A stretch of DNA of 10,829 nt. Source: Dehalococcoidia bacterium (GTDB taxonomy: Bacteria > Chloroflexota > Dehalococcoidia > GIF9 > UBA5629). Below are positions 1 through 7,576 of this stretch, piece by piece; position 1 is the stretch's first letter; every line of letters begins with the position of its first letter. The position numbers and the translations under genes are program-made. The stretch is from positions 1 to 10,829 of the forward strand of contig JAFGLP010000006.1 in assembly GCA_016927965.1 (NCBI GenBank), read 5' to 3'. The notes below the pieces were generated by a model that saw only the letters and a list, made by a program, of their open reading frames with translations, made no database searches and was not told the DNA's origin.

Positions 1-72
<72 letters not shown>

Positions 73-95
73 TATTGAATATCATAAGCAAAGTT

Positions 96-122
96 AAAGG
101 CCCATCTTAAAGATGGGCCTTT
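96..122. terminator. Rho-independent terminator, probably bidirectional
   Basis: An 11-bp perfect stem (AAAGGCCCATC at 96-106 with GATGGGCCTTT at 112-122) encloses a 5-base loop. It is followed on the plus strand by the T-rich run TTTATTATTTA, which suits termination of the tRNA transcript. On the minus strand the stem's A/T ends also give a short T run (TTTAACTTT), and the hairpin lies 26 bases past the stop of the minus-strand repeat-protein gene. It can therefore serve both converging transcripts. Confidence 0.85.
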
Positions 123-147
123 ATTATTTACCGTTTATTAACCCTGC

Positions 148-1929
148 CTATTCCCAATCACTGGTCCGCTTATGCTTGTGATGCTTTTTCCTGTGCAAGA
201 CACGGTTGATTATAGCGACTGCTATAATTAGGACGACTATACAAACGACTATCCAGATGATAGTGCTTACTGTGACAAGGCCGGCTTTGACCATGGCAAC
301 CGGGCTCCATGCGCTGGTATTGCCGGCGCCGTCTATCGCCCTTACATGCCAGTAGTATTCCCCGTTGGGAAGCGCTTCAGCTTCAGTGAGTGTATACTTG
401 ACATCGCTCAGCTTGGTACGTGAAACCAGAATTTTATCAAAATTGGATTGGTCACTTACTTCGAGGTCATATGTCACTCCACTGGGATCCGATATGTCAC
501 TCCATTTAAAAACAACCCTTGTGTTTCCCATAAAACCAACCGTAGCGCCATCCTTGGGTGAGGCAATTTGAGGAACTTCAGGCGCTGTGGTCTCCATGGT
601 GAATGTCCCAGTAGCTGTTACTCCTTTTGAATCCGTTGCAGTAATCTTGATTTCGCCGCTCTTGCCTGCGGGAGCTTTGAAAGTAGTCTGGAATACACCT
701 GAGTCATTGACAGTTCCGGTAGATACCGGATTATTATCCCAGGTCACAGAGAAATCCTTGTTGGCTGTAAAACCTGATCCGCTTACCCTGATTTCATCAT
801 TAACACTGCCGCTTTTCGGTAATACAGACAGAATAGATTCTACAGTAAAAGTGACCGTTGCAACATCGGACGCCGCTGTAAGTCTTCCGCTGGCGCCGAT
901 CACATGTGCTCCTCCGCTGGTTGCCGGGATTTTTACATTGACACTCCAAGTCCCGTTGGCATCTGCTGTAATGTTCCGCTCCAGCACCTTACCATCGAAT
1001 GTTACTTCTATGGCACTATCGTTATTCCCGAAACCGCTGCCGCTGATTTTTATTTCATCATCTACGGAACCTGAAGTTTGAGACAGCGTTATAGCAGGAG
1101 AAATTTCAAAGATCTTATCAGCTATATCGCCGGATGACGTAGAACTTCCCTGGAAACCGATGCTCTGACTGCCTTTAGGCGAATCGGGTACGGAGAAGGA
1201 GGTGCTCCATGACCCTAATGTATCTGCCGTTATGCCTGACCTGACGGTTGCGCCTGCAAACATCACCTTGATGCTGCTTTCTGAGGAGGCAAAGCCGGTA
1301 GCAGTTACCGCAATTACCGTTCCGACACCGCCGGAAGTGGGGCTGATCTTTACAGTCGGGCTAACAGTAAAGTACTTATTTGAAACGTCGGATGTTGCCG
1401 TGGTATCCCCGTATGCATCAATACTGTGCTTGCCTTTTATTGATGCAGGTACTGTAAATGTCGTAGTCCACGTACCTTCATCATCTGCCTCGATGTTTGA
1501 TTTCATACTGGTGCCATCATATGTAACATTGATGTTGTCTTCATTAATGGCAAATCCATGCCCGGTAATAACAATATTGGTTCCGATCGAGCCCGTAGTG
1601 CTATCTATCGATATACTAGGTACAATCGTAAATGTGGTATTAAGAACCTGGGTATTGATAGGTTGTTCAACGATTACCTGGTGTTCACCGCTATAGCCTG
1701 CTGGTACAGTGAATATCACATAACCGCTGGACCCTGTTGTCCCCTGTTTAATCAAAGTACCGTCCCAAAATATGGAATAGGTATATCCATCCCAAAGATC
1801 TGAAATAGTGACTTCAGTACCAACAATCCCTTCACTGGGGCTTATGCTTGCAGCTTGTGCAACCCCAGCTGGGATAAAACATGTTACAACTATCAATAAG
1901 CTGATAATTGCCAGCACCTTGATTCTCAT
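148..1929 (-). CDS. Secreted IPT/TIG-repeat protein with C-terminal membrane anchor
   Basis: The product has 593 residues. Residues 1-26 are a clear signal peptide: basic start MRIK, a hydrophobic core, and a likely cut after AQA. Five immunoglobulin-like repeats of about 85 residues follow, at roughly 28-103, 105-190, 191-278, 279-363 and 364-446. Each opens with a variant of 'SPxSGxVGTxVxIxGxGF' and most end in a 'GxWxxxFxVPxxxxGxH' strand pair, as in IPT/TIG domains. Residues 450-548 resemble a fibronectin-III or Ig-like module (WHVRAIDGAGNTSAWSP). A single membrane helix (about 552-575) and a basic tail rich in Lys, His and Arg then hold the protein in the membrane with the repeats outside. 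The start is supported by AAGGAGGT seven bases upstream. The likely role is surface adhesion, binding or envelope structure; the ligand is unknown. No enzyme motif is visible. It may share a transcript with the upstream acyl-CoA synthetase gene, but the 90-bp gap allows its own promoter. Confidence 0.88.
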   Translation of the reverse strand: MRIKVLAIISLLIVVTCFIPAGVAQAASISPSEGIVGTEVTISDLWDGYTYSIFWDGTLIKQGTTGSSGYVIFTVPAGYSGEHQVIVEQPINTQVLNTTFTIVPSISIDSTTGSIGTNIVITGHGFAINEDNINVTYDGTSMKSNIEADDEGTWTTTFTVPASIKGKHSIDAYGDTTATSDVSNKYFTVSPTVKISPTSGGVGTVIAVTATGFASSESSIKVMFAGATVRSGITADTLGSWSTSFSVPDSPKGSQSIGFQGSSTSSGDIADKIFEISPAITLSQTSGSVDDEIKISGSGFGNNDSAIEVTFDGKVLERNITADANGTWSVNVKIPATSGGAHVIGASGRLTAASDVATVTFTVESILSVLPKSGSVNDEIRVSGSGFTANKDFSVTWDNNPVSTGTVNDSGVFQTTFKAPAGKSGEIKITATDSKGVTATGTFTMETTAPEVPQIASPKDGATVGFMGNTRVVFKWSDISDPSGVTYDLEVSDQSNFDKILVSRTKLSDVKYTLTEAEALPNGEYYWHVRAIDGAGNTSAWSPVAMVKAGLVTVSTIIWIVVCIVVLIIAVAIINRVLHRKKHHKHKRTSDWE

Positions 1930-2019
1930 TGGCGTACCTCCTTTTTATAATAATACCTAAAAATAGTATTAATTGATAGTATGTTTGCGTACTGTCTACG
2001 CGCAGGTAAAAATATTTGG

Positions 2020-3549
2020 TTATAACTGTCTATCGATAATCTGCCTGAGTTCACCTTTTCTTATATTACCTATACTTGATTTTGGCATAGCTTCAATAAA
2101 ATATATCCTCCTGGGCGCCATGAAATGATGAACATGACCTGAAAGATATATTAACAATTCCTCTTCTGTAATATGGGAATCAGGCTTTAAGACCACAGCT
2201 GCTGCTATTTCTTCCCCATATTTTTCGTCTTCCACCCCAAAGACAGCGGCATCTAAAACGGCAGGGTGTTTATAAAGCCAGTTCTCAGAGATACCTGGAT
2301 CGATATTCTCTCCGCCCTTGATGATGATGTCTTTCTTGCGGCCGGTTACGTAAAGCTCACCATCGTTATCGAACATGCCGATATCACCAGTGTGAAACCA
2401 TCCATCTTTCAGGGCATTAGATGTCTCTCTGGTCTTATTGAGATATCCTTTCATTACCGCTGGCCCTTTGCATATTATCTCACCATTTTGCCCACGCTGG
2501 ACTTCATTTCCATTGTCGTCGATAATTTTGACGGAAAGACCCGGAATGGGGAATCCGGTGCTTCCCGGTTTTCTGGGCCAGTCAAGCCTCTGGCGGGATA
2601 TTGAACCTCCCACTTCGGTACATCCATAGCCTTGCGTGATTTCCACATCGAATGTATTTTGCGTTTTTTGTAGTATTTCAAATTGAAGCGGCGCACCTGC
2701 ACAAATCAAAAGGTTGAGGGAAGAAATATCATCTATAATTGAATCCCACACCATCAGCATGAAATTCAGCATGGTTGGGACGACAGGAAGAACGTTGACA
2801 CGGTATTTTTTAATGGTATCCAATACCCTGCGCGGGTCAAAAGGAGGCATCAATATGTTGGTAAACCCTTCAACATATCCTTCCATGCAGCTGAGTACGC
2901 CGTAAATAGTATTCATGGGGACGGTTGTAAGCAATGTCTCTCCTTTGTCTATACCCCATACTGATATGCCTGCTTTCATCTGGCTGTACATATTCTTATG
3001 TGTCAGCATTACCCCTTTGGGGTAACCGATAGTGCCGGATGTGTACATCAAAAGCGCAAGATCATCATCATCAACATCCACTACATCTCCCCTTTCGTCG
3101 CTCACTTTTAACAGTTCGTGATAGCAGACAGTGTCATTACTACTGGATTCTCCGATGACTATTATTGTTTGCAGTGTTTTAATAGCTTCTGCTGCTTCCA
3201 GTACCTTTTTCAGCAGCTTATCTTCAGTGATAATTATCTTACAGTGTGAATCTTCCAGGATGTAGCGTATTTCCGGGGCGGTCAGCATAAATATAATAGG
3301 TAAGTATACTGCGCCCATCCTGTGCACCCCGTTAATGATCTCAGGGATTTCAGGTATGTTGCTTAAGACAGAGGCAACAATATCTCCTTTTTTAACCGCC
3401 TTGATTTTCAGACCGGTAGCAAGCGAACGGGCCTGGTCCAAAATATGTGTATTTGTAAATGACTGTTCAACTTCGTTGCCAATGAAGATGAATTGTTTAT
3501 ATTCTCCATATTGCCAGACATTGCTGTCCAGTAAATGGCCGATATTCAT
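2020..3549 (-). CDS. AMP-forming acyl-CoA synthetase-like protein (A10 lysine replaced)
   Basis: This is an ANL-superfamily protein of 509 residues, numbered from the ATG at 3549. Motifs in order: P-loop-like YTSGTIGYPKG (169-179, with Ile where Thr is usual), GYGCTE (307-312), the TGD motif in WFHTGDIG (about 384-391), GRKKDIIIKGGENI (403-416) and the C-terminal domain to the end. Family members adenylate a carboxylic acid and transfer it to CoA; the substrate cannot be read from sequence. The A10 motif, normally PKTxxGKI, reads PKSSIGNI, so the lysine that usually catalyses adenylation is Asn495. A neighbouring lysine (IRK, 498) might substitute, or adenylation is impaired. I prefer the ATG at 3549, with GGGAG upstream, to an in-frame GTG at 3567 that has no good ribosome binding site and adds six residues. 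The gene lies 55 bases after glpD, probably in the same operon, which suggests handling of fatty acids released with glycerol. Confidence 0.87.
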   Translation of the reverse strand: MNIGHLLDSNVWQYGEYKQFIFIGNEVEQSFTNTHILDQARSLATGLKIKAVKKGDIVASVLSNIPEIPEIINGVHRMGAVYLPIIFMLTAPEIRYILEDSHCKIIITEDKLLKKVLEAAEAIKTLQTIIVIGESSSNDTVCYHELLKVSDERGDVVDVDDDDLALLMYTSGTIGYPKGVMLTHKNMYSQMKAGISVWGIDKGETLLTTVPMNTIYGVLSCMEGYVEGFTNILMPPFDPRRVLDTIKKYRVNVLPVVPTMLNFMLMVWDSIIDDISSLNLLICAGAPLQFEILQKTQNTFDVEITQGYGCTEVGGSISRQRLDWPRKPGSTGFPIPGLSVKIIDDNGNEVQRGQNGEIICKGPAVMKGYLNKTRETSNALKDGWFHTGDIGMFDNDGELYVTGRKKDIIIKGGENIDPGISENWLYKHPAVLDAAVFGVEDEKYGEEIAAAVVLKPDSHITEEELLIYLSGHVHHFMAPRRIYFIEAMPKSSIGNIRKGELRQIIDRQL

Positions 3550-3604
3550 ACTATATGCAACTCCCACATAATGCGGTAAACCTGGTGATTATTCTGCAAG
3601 AGCC

Positions 3605-5206
3605 TCATTGTGCCCTGAATAGCTGCCCCAGCGTAGCAGCTAAATTATACTCATCTATCTGGCGAGTTTCCTCTTCGATGCTCCAGTTGAGCATCTTTTT
3701 CATTTCACGAGCTACAATGTTAACTGCGTCCATTCCCTGGTCTTTTCTCAGACCGACAAGGCTGCGTCGGAGCATAAAATCACTTATGGTCAGGCAGCTT
3801 TCCTTATTAACCGCATGCCATATTTGGGCAATAATATCAGGGCCTCCCGGGCTGATCGGCAGCTTGCCTGCCGGATCATTATCTGACAGGCTTAATACCT
3901 CCATGGTGCGGGAGCCATAGATCCCTGCCAGATTATCGGCTGCTGCAGCTTCTACGGACGCTTCTCCGGCAAGACGCTCTATTTGTTCCTTTCCAAGAGC
4001 AGGGGCGCCCGGCAAAGGTTTTTCCCCTGTTGTGCATCGGGCTTTGACACCCAGCTTGCGGCATACCAGATCTGCGGCATCTCTGGCTACTGCCCTGTAT
4101 GCGGTAATTTTTCCCCCTAGAACTGAGACCATCCCATCGATATTATCACGCCTGCTGTGGTCGATCAGCTCATGGTTGCGGGACGTATTTGAGGCAGACT
4201 TCCCCGGTTTTATAGCGAGCGATCTCAGCCCCGCATATGTATAATAAATATCATCTGTTTTGACATCCGGATATGCCAGGTGGAGCCCTTCAAGGATATA
4301 ATTCACATCATCCCGGGTAGCATATACGGCATCCAGGTTATCCTGGTAATCGGTATCGGTCGTTCCAACCAGTGAGTATCCCTGCCACGGTATTATAAAG
4401 AATAGACGCCCGTCAACCGGGGAAAACAATACCATAGCATGTTTGGATACCTGGGGAATTAAAATATGCGCACCCTTCGTTCTGCGCAGATAAGCGGGCC
4501 TGTTATTGAACACCATATTTTTAACAGAGTCCACCCAATGGCCGGCAGCATTTACGATAATTCTTCCCTGTGTTTGCAGGCCCTCTCCCGATATCTCGTC
4601 TTTTACTTCAACTCCATTGATACGGCTGCCGTCACGGAGGACATTGATGACCATGGCGTGATTTATCACATTTGCGCCGTGCTCATAGGCGGATAATGCC
4701 GTTTCAAAATTCAGTCTTTCAGTCAATGGAATTTGACAATCATAATAGAGATAAGAACCCTGGAGGTTAGGCACCTTCAATCCTGGTTCGAGTTCCTGCG
4801 TTCTATTTTTACTATAAAATTTGTGGTTTGGGAGTGTCTTATCGTATGAGAGTACATCATACAGTGTGGTCCCCAGCGCCATCTCCACATTAAGGAACGT
4901 GCTGTGTACGGGTATCAGAAAAGGCAGAGGGTGAACCAGGTGGGGAGCAATGCGCAGCAGCAACTCACGCTCGCTTAAGTCCTGCCTTACCAGGCCGAAT
5001 TCAAGCTGGGCCATATAGCGCAGGCCGCCATGGACCAGCCTGGTGGAACGCGATGTAGTGCCTGACCCGAAATCTTCCTTTTCCAGTAAGAGGACACCTA
5101 GACCGCGAAGGCTGAGATCCCTGGCAATTCCCGCTCCGACTATGCCGCCCCCTACCACTATGGCATCATATACAGTACCGGAAATCGACTTAAAGTCCCT
5201 TTTCAT
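3605..5206 (-). CDS. glpD: FAD-dependent glycerol-3-phosphate dehydrogenase (GlpD type)
   Basis: The 533-residue enzyme oxidises sn-glycerol-3-phosphate to dihydroxyacetone phosphate at the membrane surface and passes electrons to quinone. It starts with the FAD-binding Rossmann motif GGGIVGAG (19-26), with Glu42 ending the second strand. The family signature GTTSRSTRLVHGGLRY follows at 49-64. The DAO domain runs to about residue 360 and includes WQGYSLVGTTDTDY and YAGLRSL. The C-terminal helical domain (DAO_C) ends with LRRSLVGL and a WSIEEETRQIDEY segment typical of GlpD. The cysteine-rich C-terminal extension of anaerobic GlpA is absent, and no GlpB or GlpC follows, so GlpD is the better name despite the probably anaerobic host. 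The ATG at 5206 has AGGGG six bases upstream. The gene begins 12 bases after the glpK stop, which strongly suggests co-transcription with the kinase that makes its substrate. Confidence 0.95.
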   Translation of the reverse strand: MKRDFKSISGTVYDAIVVGGGIVGAGIARDLSLRGLGVLLLEKEDFGSGTTSRSTRLVHGGLRYMAQLEFGLVRQDLSERELLLRIAPHLVHPLPFLIPVHSTFLNVEMALGTTLYDVLSYDKTLPNHKFYSKNRTQELEPGLKVPNLQGSYLYYDCQIPLTERLNFETALSAYEHGANVINHAMVINVLRDGSRINGVEVKDEISGEGLQTQGRIIVNAAGHWVDSVKNMVFNNRPAYLRRTKGAHILIPQVSKHAMVLFSPVDGRLFFIIPWQGYSLVGTTDTDYQDNLDAVYATRDDVNYILEGLHLAYPDVKTDDIYYTYAGLRSLAIKPGKSASNTSRNHELIDHSRRDNIDGMVSVLGGKITAYRAVARDAADLVCRKLGVKARCTTGEKPLPGAPALGKEQIERLAGEASVEAAAADNLAGIYGSRTMEVLSLSDNDPAGKLPISPGGPDIIAQIWHAVNKESCLTISDFMLRRSLVGLRKDQGMDAVNIVAREMKKMLNWSIEEETRQIDEYNLAATLGQLFRAQ

Positions 5207-5218
5207 ATTTATCCCCTA

Positions 5219-6721
5219 TTAATTTACCGCCCATCCTCTGGACCTTTCAACTGCCCGTTTCCAATTTGAATACAGGTTTTCGCGCTGGTCTGCGGACATG
5301 CCTGGCTCGAATGTTGCCTGCGACCGCCATTTTCCCGCGATTTCATCAGTATTTTTCCATAAGCCAGTCGCCAGTCCTGCCAGGTATGCCACACCTAACG
5401 CCGTCGTTTCCGGTATGGCAGATACCTGAATCGGTATATTCATGATATCAGCCTGGAACTGCATGAGAAGAGAGTTGGCAGTGCCTCCCCCATCAACCCT
5501 CAGCACCGGTATGCCGATGCCTGTTTCCGATCGCATGGTATCCACTACGTCCCTGACCTGGAAGGCAATCGCTTCCAGAGCAGCCCGGGCCAAATGTCCC
5601 TTTGTAGTGCCGCGTGTAATACCTATTACCATTCCCCGGGCGTACATATCCCAGTACGGAGCTCCCATACCAACCAAAGCCGGAACGAAATAAACGCCCC
5701 CGTTATCTTTCACCGATTGTGCAAGAGCTTCGCTCTCCGAGGCGCTATCGATGATTTGCAGGCCGTCGCGAAGCCACTGGATAGCTGCACCGGTAATAAA
5801 AATACTGCCTTCAAGGACATAATTGACCTTATCTCCCAGTCCCCATGCCAGGCTGGTCAGCAGCCCACGTTTAGAGATAATCGTTTTTTCACCGCTGTTC
5901 ATCAGGACAAATGAGCCGGTGCCGTAGGTATTCTTGGACATACCTGGCTTGTAGCACGCCTGCCCGAAAAGGGCAGCCTGTTGATCTCCCGCTATCGAGC
6001 ATAAAGGTATGCCGGCGCCTTCAAATATGTCTTTAGCTGTTTCAGCGTAAATATTGCTGGAAGGGATTACAGTGGGCAGCATAGCCGCTGGAATATCCAG
6101 GGCTTTAAGTATGTCCGCGTCCCACTGGAGGGTATTGATGTTATACAGCATGGTGCGGGAAGCGTTGCCATAATCTGTAACATGTGCCTTGCCGCCGCTC
6201 AACTTCCATGCCAGCCATGTATCAATAGTCCCAAAAAGCAATTCGCCGTTTTCCGCACGGCTCTGGCCGTCTTTGATATTGTTGAGTATCCAGCGGATTT
6301 TCGTCGCTGAGAAGTAGGCATCCGGTATCAAGCCGGTCTTATCACGTATCGTTTGCTCGAGTCCCCTGTTTTTAATCTGTTCGACCAGCTCAGCAGTACG
6401 CCGGCATTGCCAGACAATGGCATTGCTGACGGGAATCCCTGTCTTTCTGTCCCATACAACTGTTGTTTCTCTCTGGTTTGTGATGCCGATACCCGCTATT
6501 TTCCTGGCAGTGATGCCTGCCTTTTGAATAGCCAGGTGGGCTACTTCGAGTGATGTTCTGAATATCTCGTCAGGATCATGCTCCACCCAGCTGGGTTGAG
6601 GATAAATCTGCGTGGTCTCTTTATCCGCATCTGCAACCGGTTTGCCCTCCCAATCGAATACTATAGCACCGCTGCCGGTTGTACCCTGATCGATGGAGAG
6701 AATATATTTCTTCCCGTTCAT
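5219..6721 (-). CDS. glpK: Glycerol kinase
   Basis: The 500-residue FGGY-family kinase has normal glycerol kinase length. It phosphorylates glycerol with ATP to sn-glycerol-3-phosphate in the cytoplasm. The N-terminal phosphate-binding motif is DQGTTGSGAIVFD (11-23). Glycerol-contacting residues are present: Arg84-Glu85 in TNQRETT, Tyr137 in AYFSATK and Asp246 in AGDQQAALFGQ, matching E. coli Arg83, Glu84, Tyr135 and Asp245 with an offset of one or two. The C-terminal ATP-binding signature VDGGGTANSLLMQFQADI is intact. The ATG at 6721 is the only start, because an in-frame TAG lies three codons upstream. No good Shine-Dalgarno sequence precedes it, so initiation may be weak. It is the first gene of the glpK-glpD-acyl-CoA synthetase run. 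No glycerol facilitator gene (glpF) or Glp repressor gene is in the window. Confidence 0.97.
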   Translation of the reverse strand: MNGKKYILSIDQGTTGSGAIVFDWEGKPVADADKETTQIYPQPSWVEHDPDEIFRTSLEVAHLAIQKAGITARKIAGIGITNQRETTVVWDRKTGIPVSNAIVWQCRRTAELVEQIKNRGLEQTIRDKTGLIPDAYFSATKIRWILNNIKDGQSRAENGELLFGTIDTWLAWKLSGGKAHVTDYGNASRTMLYNINTLQWDADILKALDIPAAMLPTVIPSSNIYAETAKDIFEGAGIPLCSIAGDQQAALFGQACYKPGMSKNTYGTGSFVLMNSGEKTIISKRGLLTSLAWGLGDKVNYVLEGSIFITGAAIQWLRDGLQIIDSASESEALAQSVKDNGGVYFVPALVGMGAPYWDMYARGMVIGITRGTTKGHLARAALEAIAFQVRDVVDTMRSETGIGIPVLRVDGGGTANSLLMQFQADIMNIPIQVSAIPETTALGVAYLAGLATGLWKNTDEIAGKWRSQATFEPGMSADQRENLYSNWKRAVERSRGWAVN

Positions 6722-6762
6722 AGCACACTACATCTGAAATGCGACTTTGGACTATTTTATCA

Positions 6763-6792
6763 TTAATAAATATAGCTTACTACTAACTTCAA
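6763..6792 (-). promoter_or_regulatory. Possible promoter for glpK-glpD-acyl-CoA synthetase
   Basis: Read on the minus strand, TTGAAG (6787-6792) resembles a -35 box. An 18-base spacer leads to TATTAA (6763-6768), a partial match to TATAAT. Transcription would start near 6756 and give a leader of about 35 bases. The match is weak and other AT-rich boxes lie nearby, so this is only a candidate. Confidence 0.25.
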
Positions 6793-6901
6793 ATTATTTA
6801 CCCCGCCGCTTCGCAGGCTGATGAATTTCTGCGCACATCGTCTACAAGAATAAAAACCGGTAATGGCAGGCTAAAGGTAGCTGTTAATCGCAGATTTATA
6901 T

Positions 6902-6907
6902 TATAAT
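6902..6907 (+). promoter_or_regulatory. -10 box of a likely promoter for the thiN-nadA-Fe-S cluster
   Basis: A perfect TATAAT lies 37 bases before the thiN start codon, so transcription would begin near 6914 with a leader of about 30 bases. The expected -35 position (around 6878-6885, AGCTGTT) fits the consensus poorly, so an activator may be needed or the promoter may be modest. It is the best sigma-70-type element in the divergent spacer. Confidence 0.5.
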
Positions 6908-6944
6908 TGCCTATGAATATCCTCATTGTAGCGGAGTATTAAAC

Positions 6945-7544
6945 ATGCGTAATAAAGAAATGGCGGAGAAGATCCTGGGCAATGTAACTCAAGCTATGGA
7001 CAACTTGAGGAAATGCAAGGATTTTGCCTGCCTGATGCCTGAAGTCAGGGTAAATATAGTATATGCAATGCCGGGGGCTAAGACGGGGAAGCAGGTGGCT
7101 GCAATAGAAGGGCGCATTACCGTGGTTAACGGCTTCCCGTATGCTTCGGGACTGCCTAAATGGGGCGCTTCCGATCATATGGCAAGGCTGGTCATTGAAG
7201 CCCGCAAGTATAATAAAAGTGTTAATGCTGGCATAAATTTCAAATGCGATAAAACCATAATTAAAATTGTCAAAGAGTATGCCAGAGGAAAAAAACTGCG
7301 TTTTGGCTGGATAGACCGTACCAGGGAACCTGATGATGCTGCTGATATCGATGGTATGTCCATCCCCTGGAAAGTAAAGTATTTAATTGAGCAGAACGGT
7401 GCTGTACCTGATCTGTTTTATGAAGGAGACGGCTGGGGTAAAGAGCCGCTGTTTTTTGCGCTGGGCTCCGATGCGCTATCTGTAGCTAGCGTTGCCGGAG
7501 AAATTGCAGCCAAATATAAAAAGGCGATCGCCAGCAAAGCATGA
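6945..7544 (+). CDS. thiN: Stand-alone ThiN-type thiamine-phosphate synthase
   Basis: The 199-residue protein corresponds to the ThiN domain, which joins HMP-pyrophosphate with the thiazole phosphate to give thiamine monophosphate and so replaces the unrelated ThiE. Visible ThiN signatures are MPEVRVNIVYA (31-41), a GRI motif with Arg57, KWGASDHMAR with His78 (72-81), DRTREP (124-129) and GWGKEPLFF (163-171). Arg57 and His78 are 21 residues apart. As I recall, that is the spacing of the two essential residues reported for an archaeal ThiN, which supports an active enzyme. ThiN is more often fused to ThiD or to an HTH domain (ThiR); here neither partner is present and the N-terminal 25 residues are too short for a DNA-binding domain. 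The ATG at 6945 has GGAG eight bases upstream. nadA follows after 32 bases. The assignment is from motifs, not a search. Confidence 0.85.
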   Translation: MRNKEMAEKILGNVTQAMDNLRKCKDFACLMPEVRVNIVYAMPGAKTGKQVAAIEGRITVVNGFPYASGLPKWGASDHMARLVIEARKYNKSVNAGINFKCDKTIIKIVKEYARGKKLRFGWIDRTREPDDAADIDGMSIPWKVKYLIEQNGAVPDLFYEGDGWGKEPLFFALGSDALSVASVAGEIAAKYKKAIASKA

Positions 7545-7576
7545 TGGCTCAAGTAAACGTTGTGAAGGGAATATAA

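Larger units (their letters stand above)
6722..6944. other. Divergent intergenic region between glpK and thiN
   Basis: This 223-bp spacer has no ORF of note and separates two oppositely transcribed gene sets, so it should carry both promoters. The two ends are AT-rich and the middle (about 6801-6870) is more GC-rich. GCAGGCT occurs twice (6813-6819 and 6866-6872), which may be chance. I see no TPP riboswitch core such as CTGAGA ahead of the thiamine gene and no convincing operator palindrome. Confidence 0.6.

Noticed and set aside
587..1696. Plus-strand open frames of 164 codons each (587-1081 and 1202-1696) opposite the repeat-protein gene.
   Set aside because: They are antisense shadows. 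Their translations are Val/Ser/Pro-rich with no recognisable domain, while the minus strand gives a signal peptide, clear repeats and a membrane anchor.
1987..2001. Inverted repeat GCGTA-CTGTC-TACGC as a terminator after the acyl-CoA synthetase gene.
   Set aside because: The stem is only five base pairs and no T run follows on either strand.
3550..3567. GTG start at 3567 for the acyl-CoA synthetase-like gene.
   Set aside because: It adds six residues unlike the family start and has no ribosome binding site at normal distance; the ATG at 3549 has GGGAG upstream, though 11 bases away.
6908..6944. A TPP riboswitch ahead of thiN.
   Set aside because: The leader is only about 30 bases from the likely start site, and no CTGAGA-type core or pairing arms are present anywhere in the spacer.
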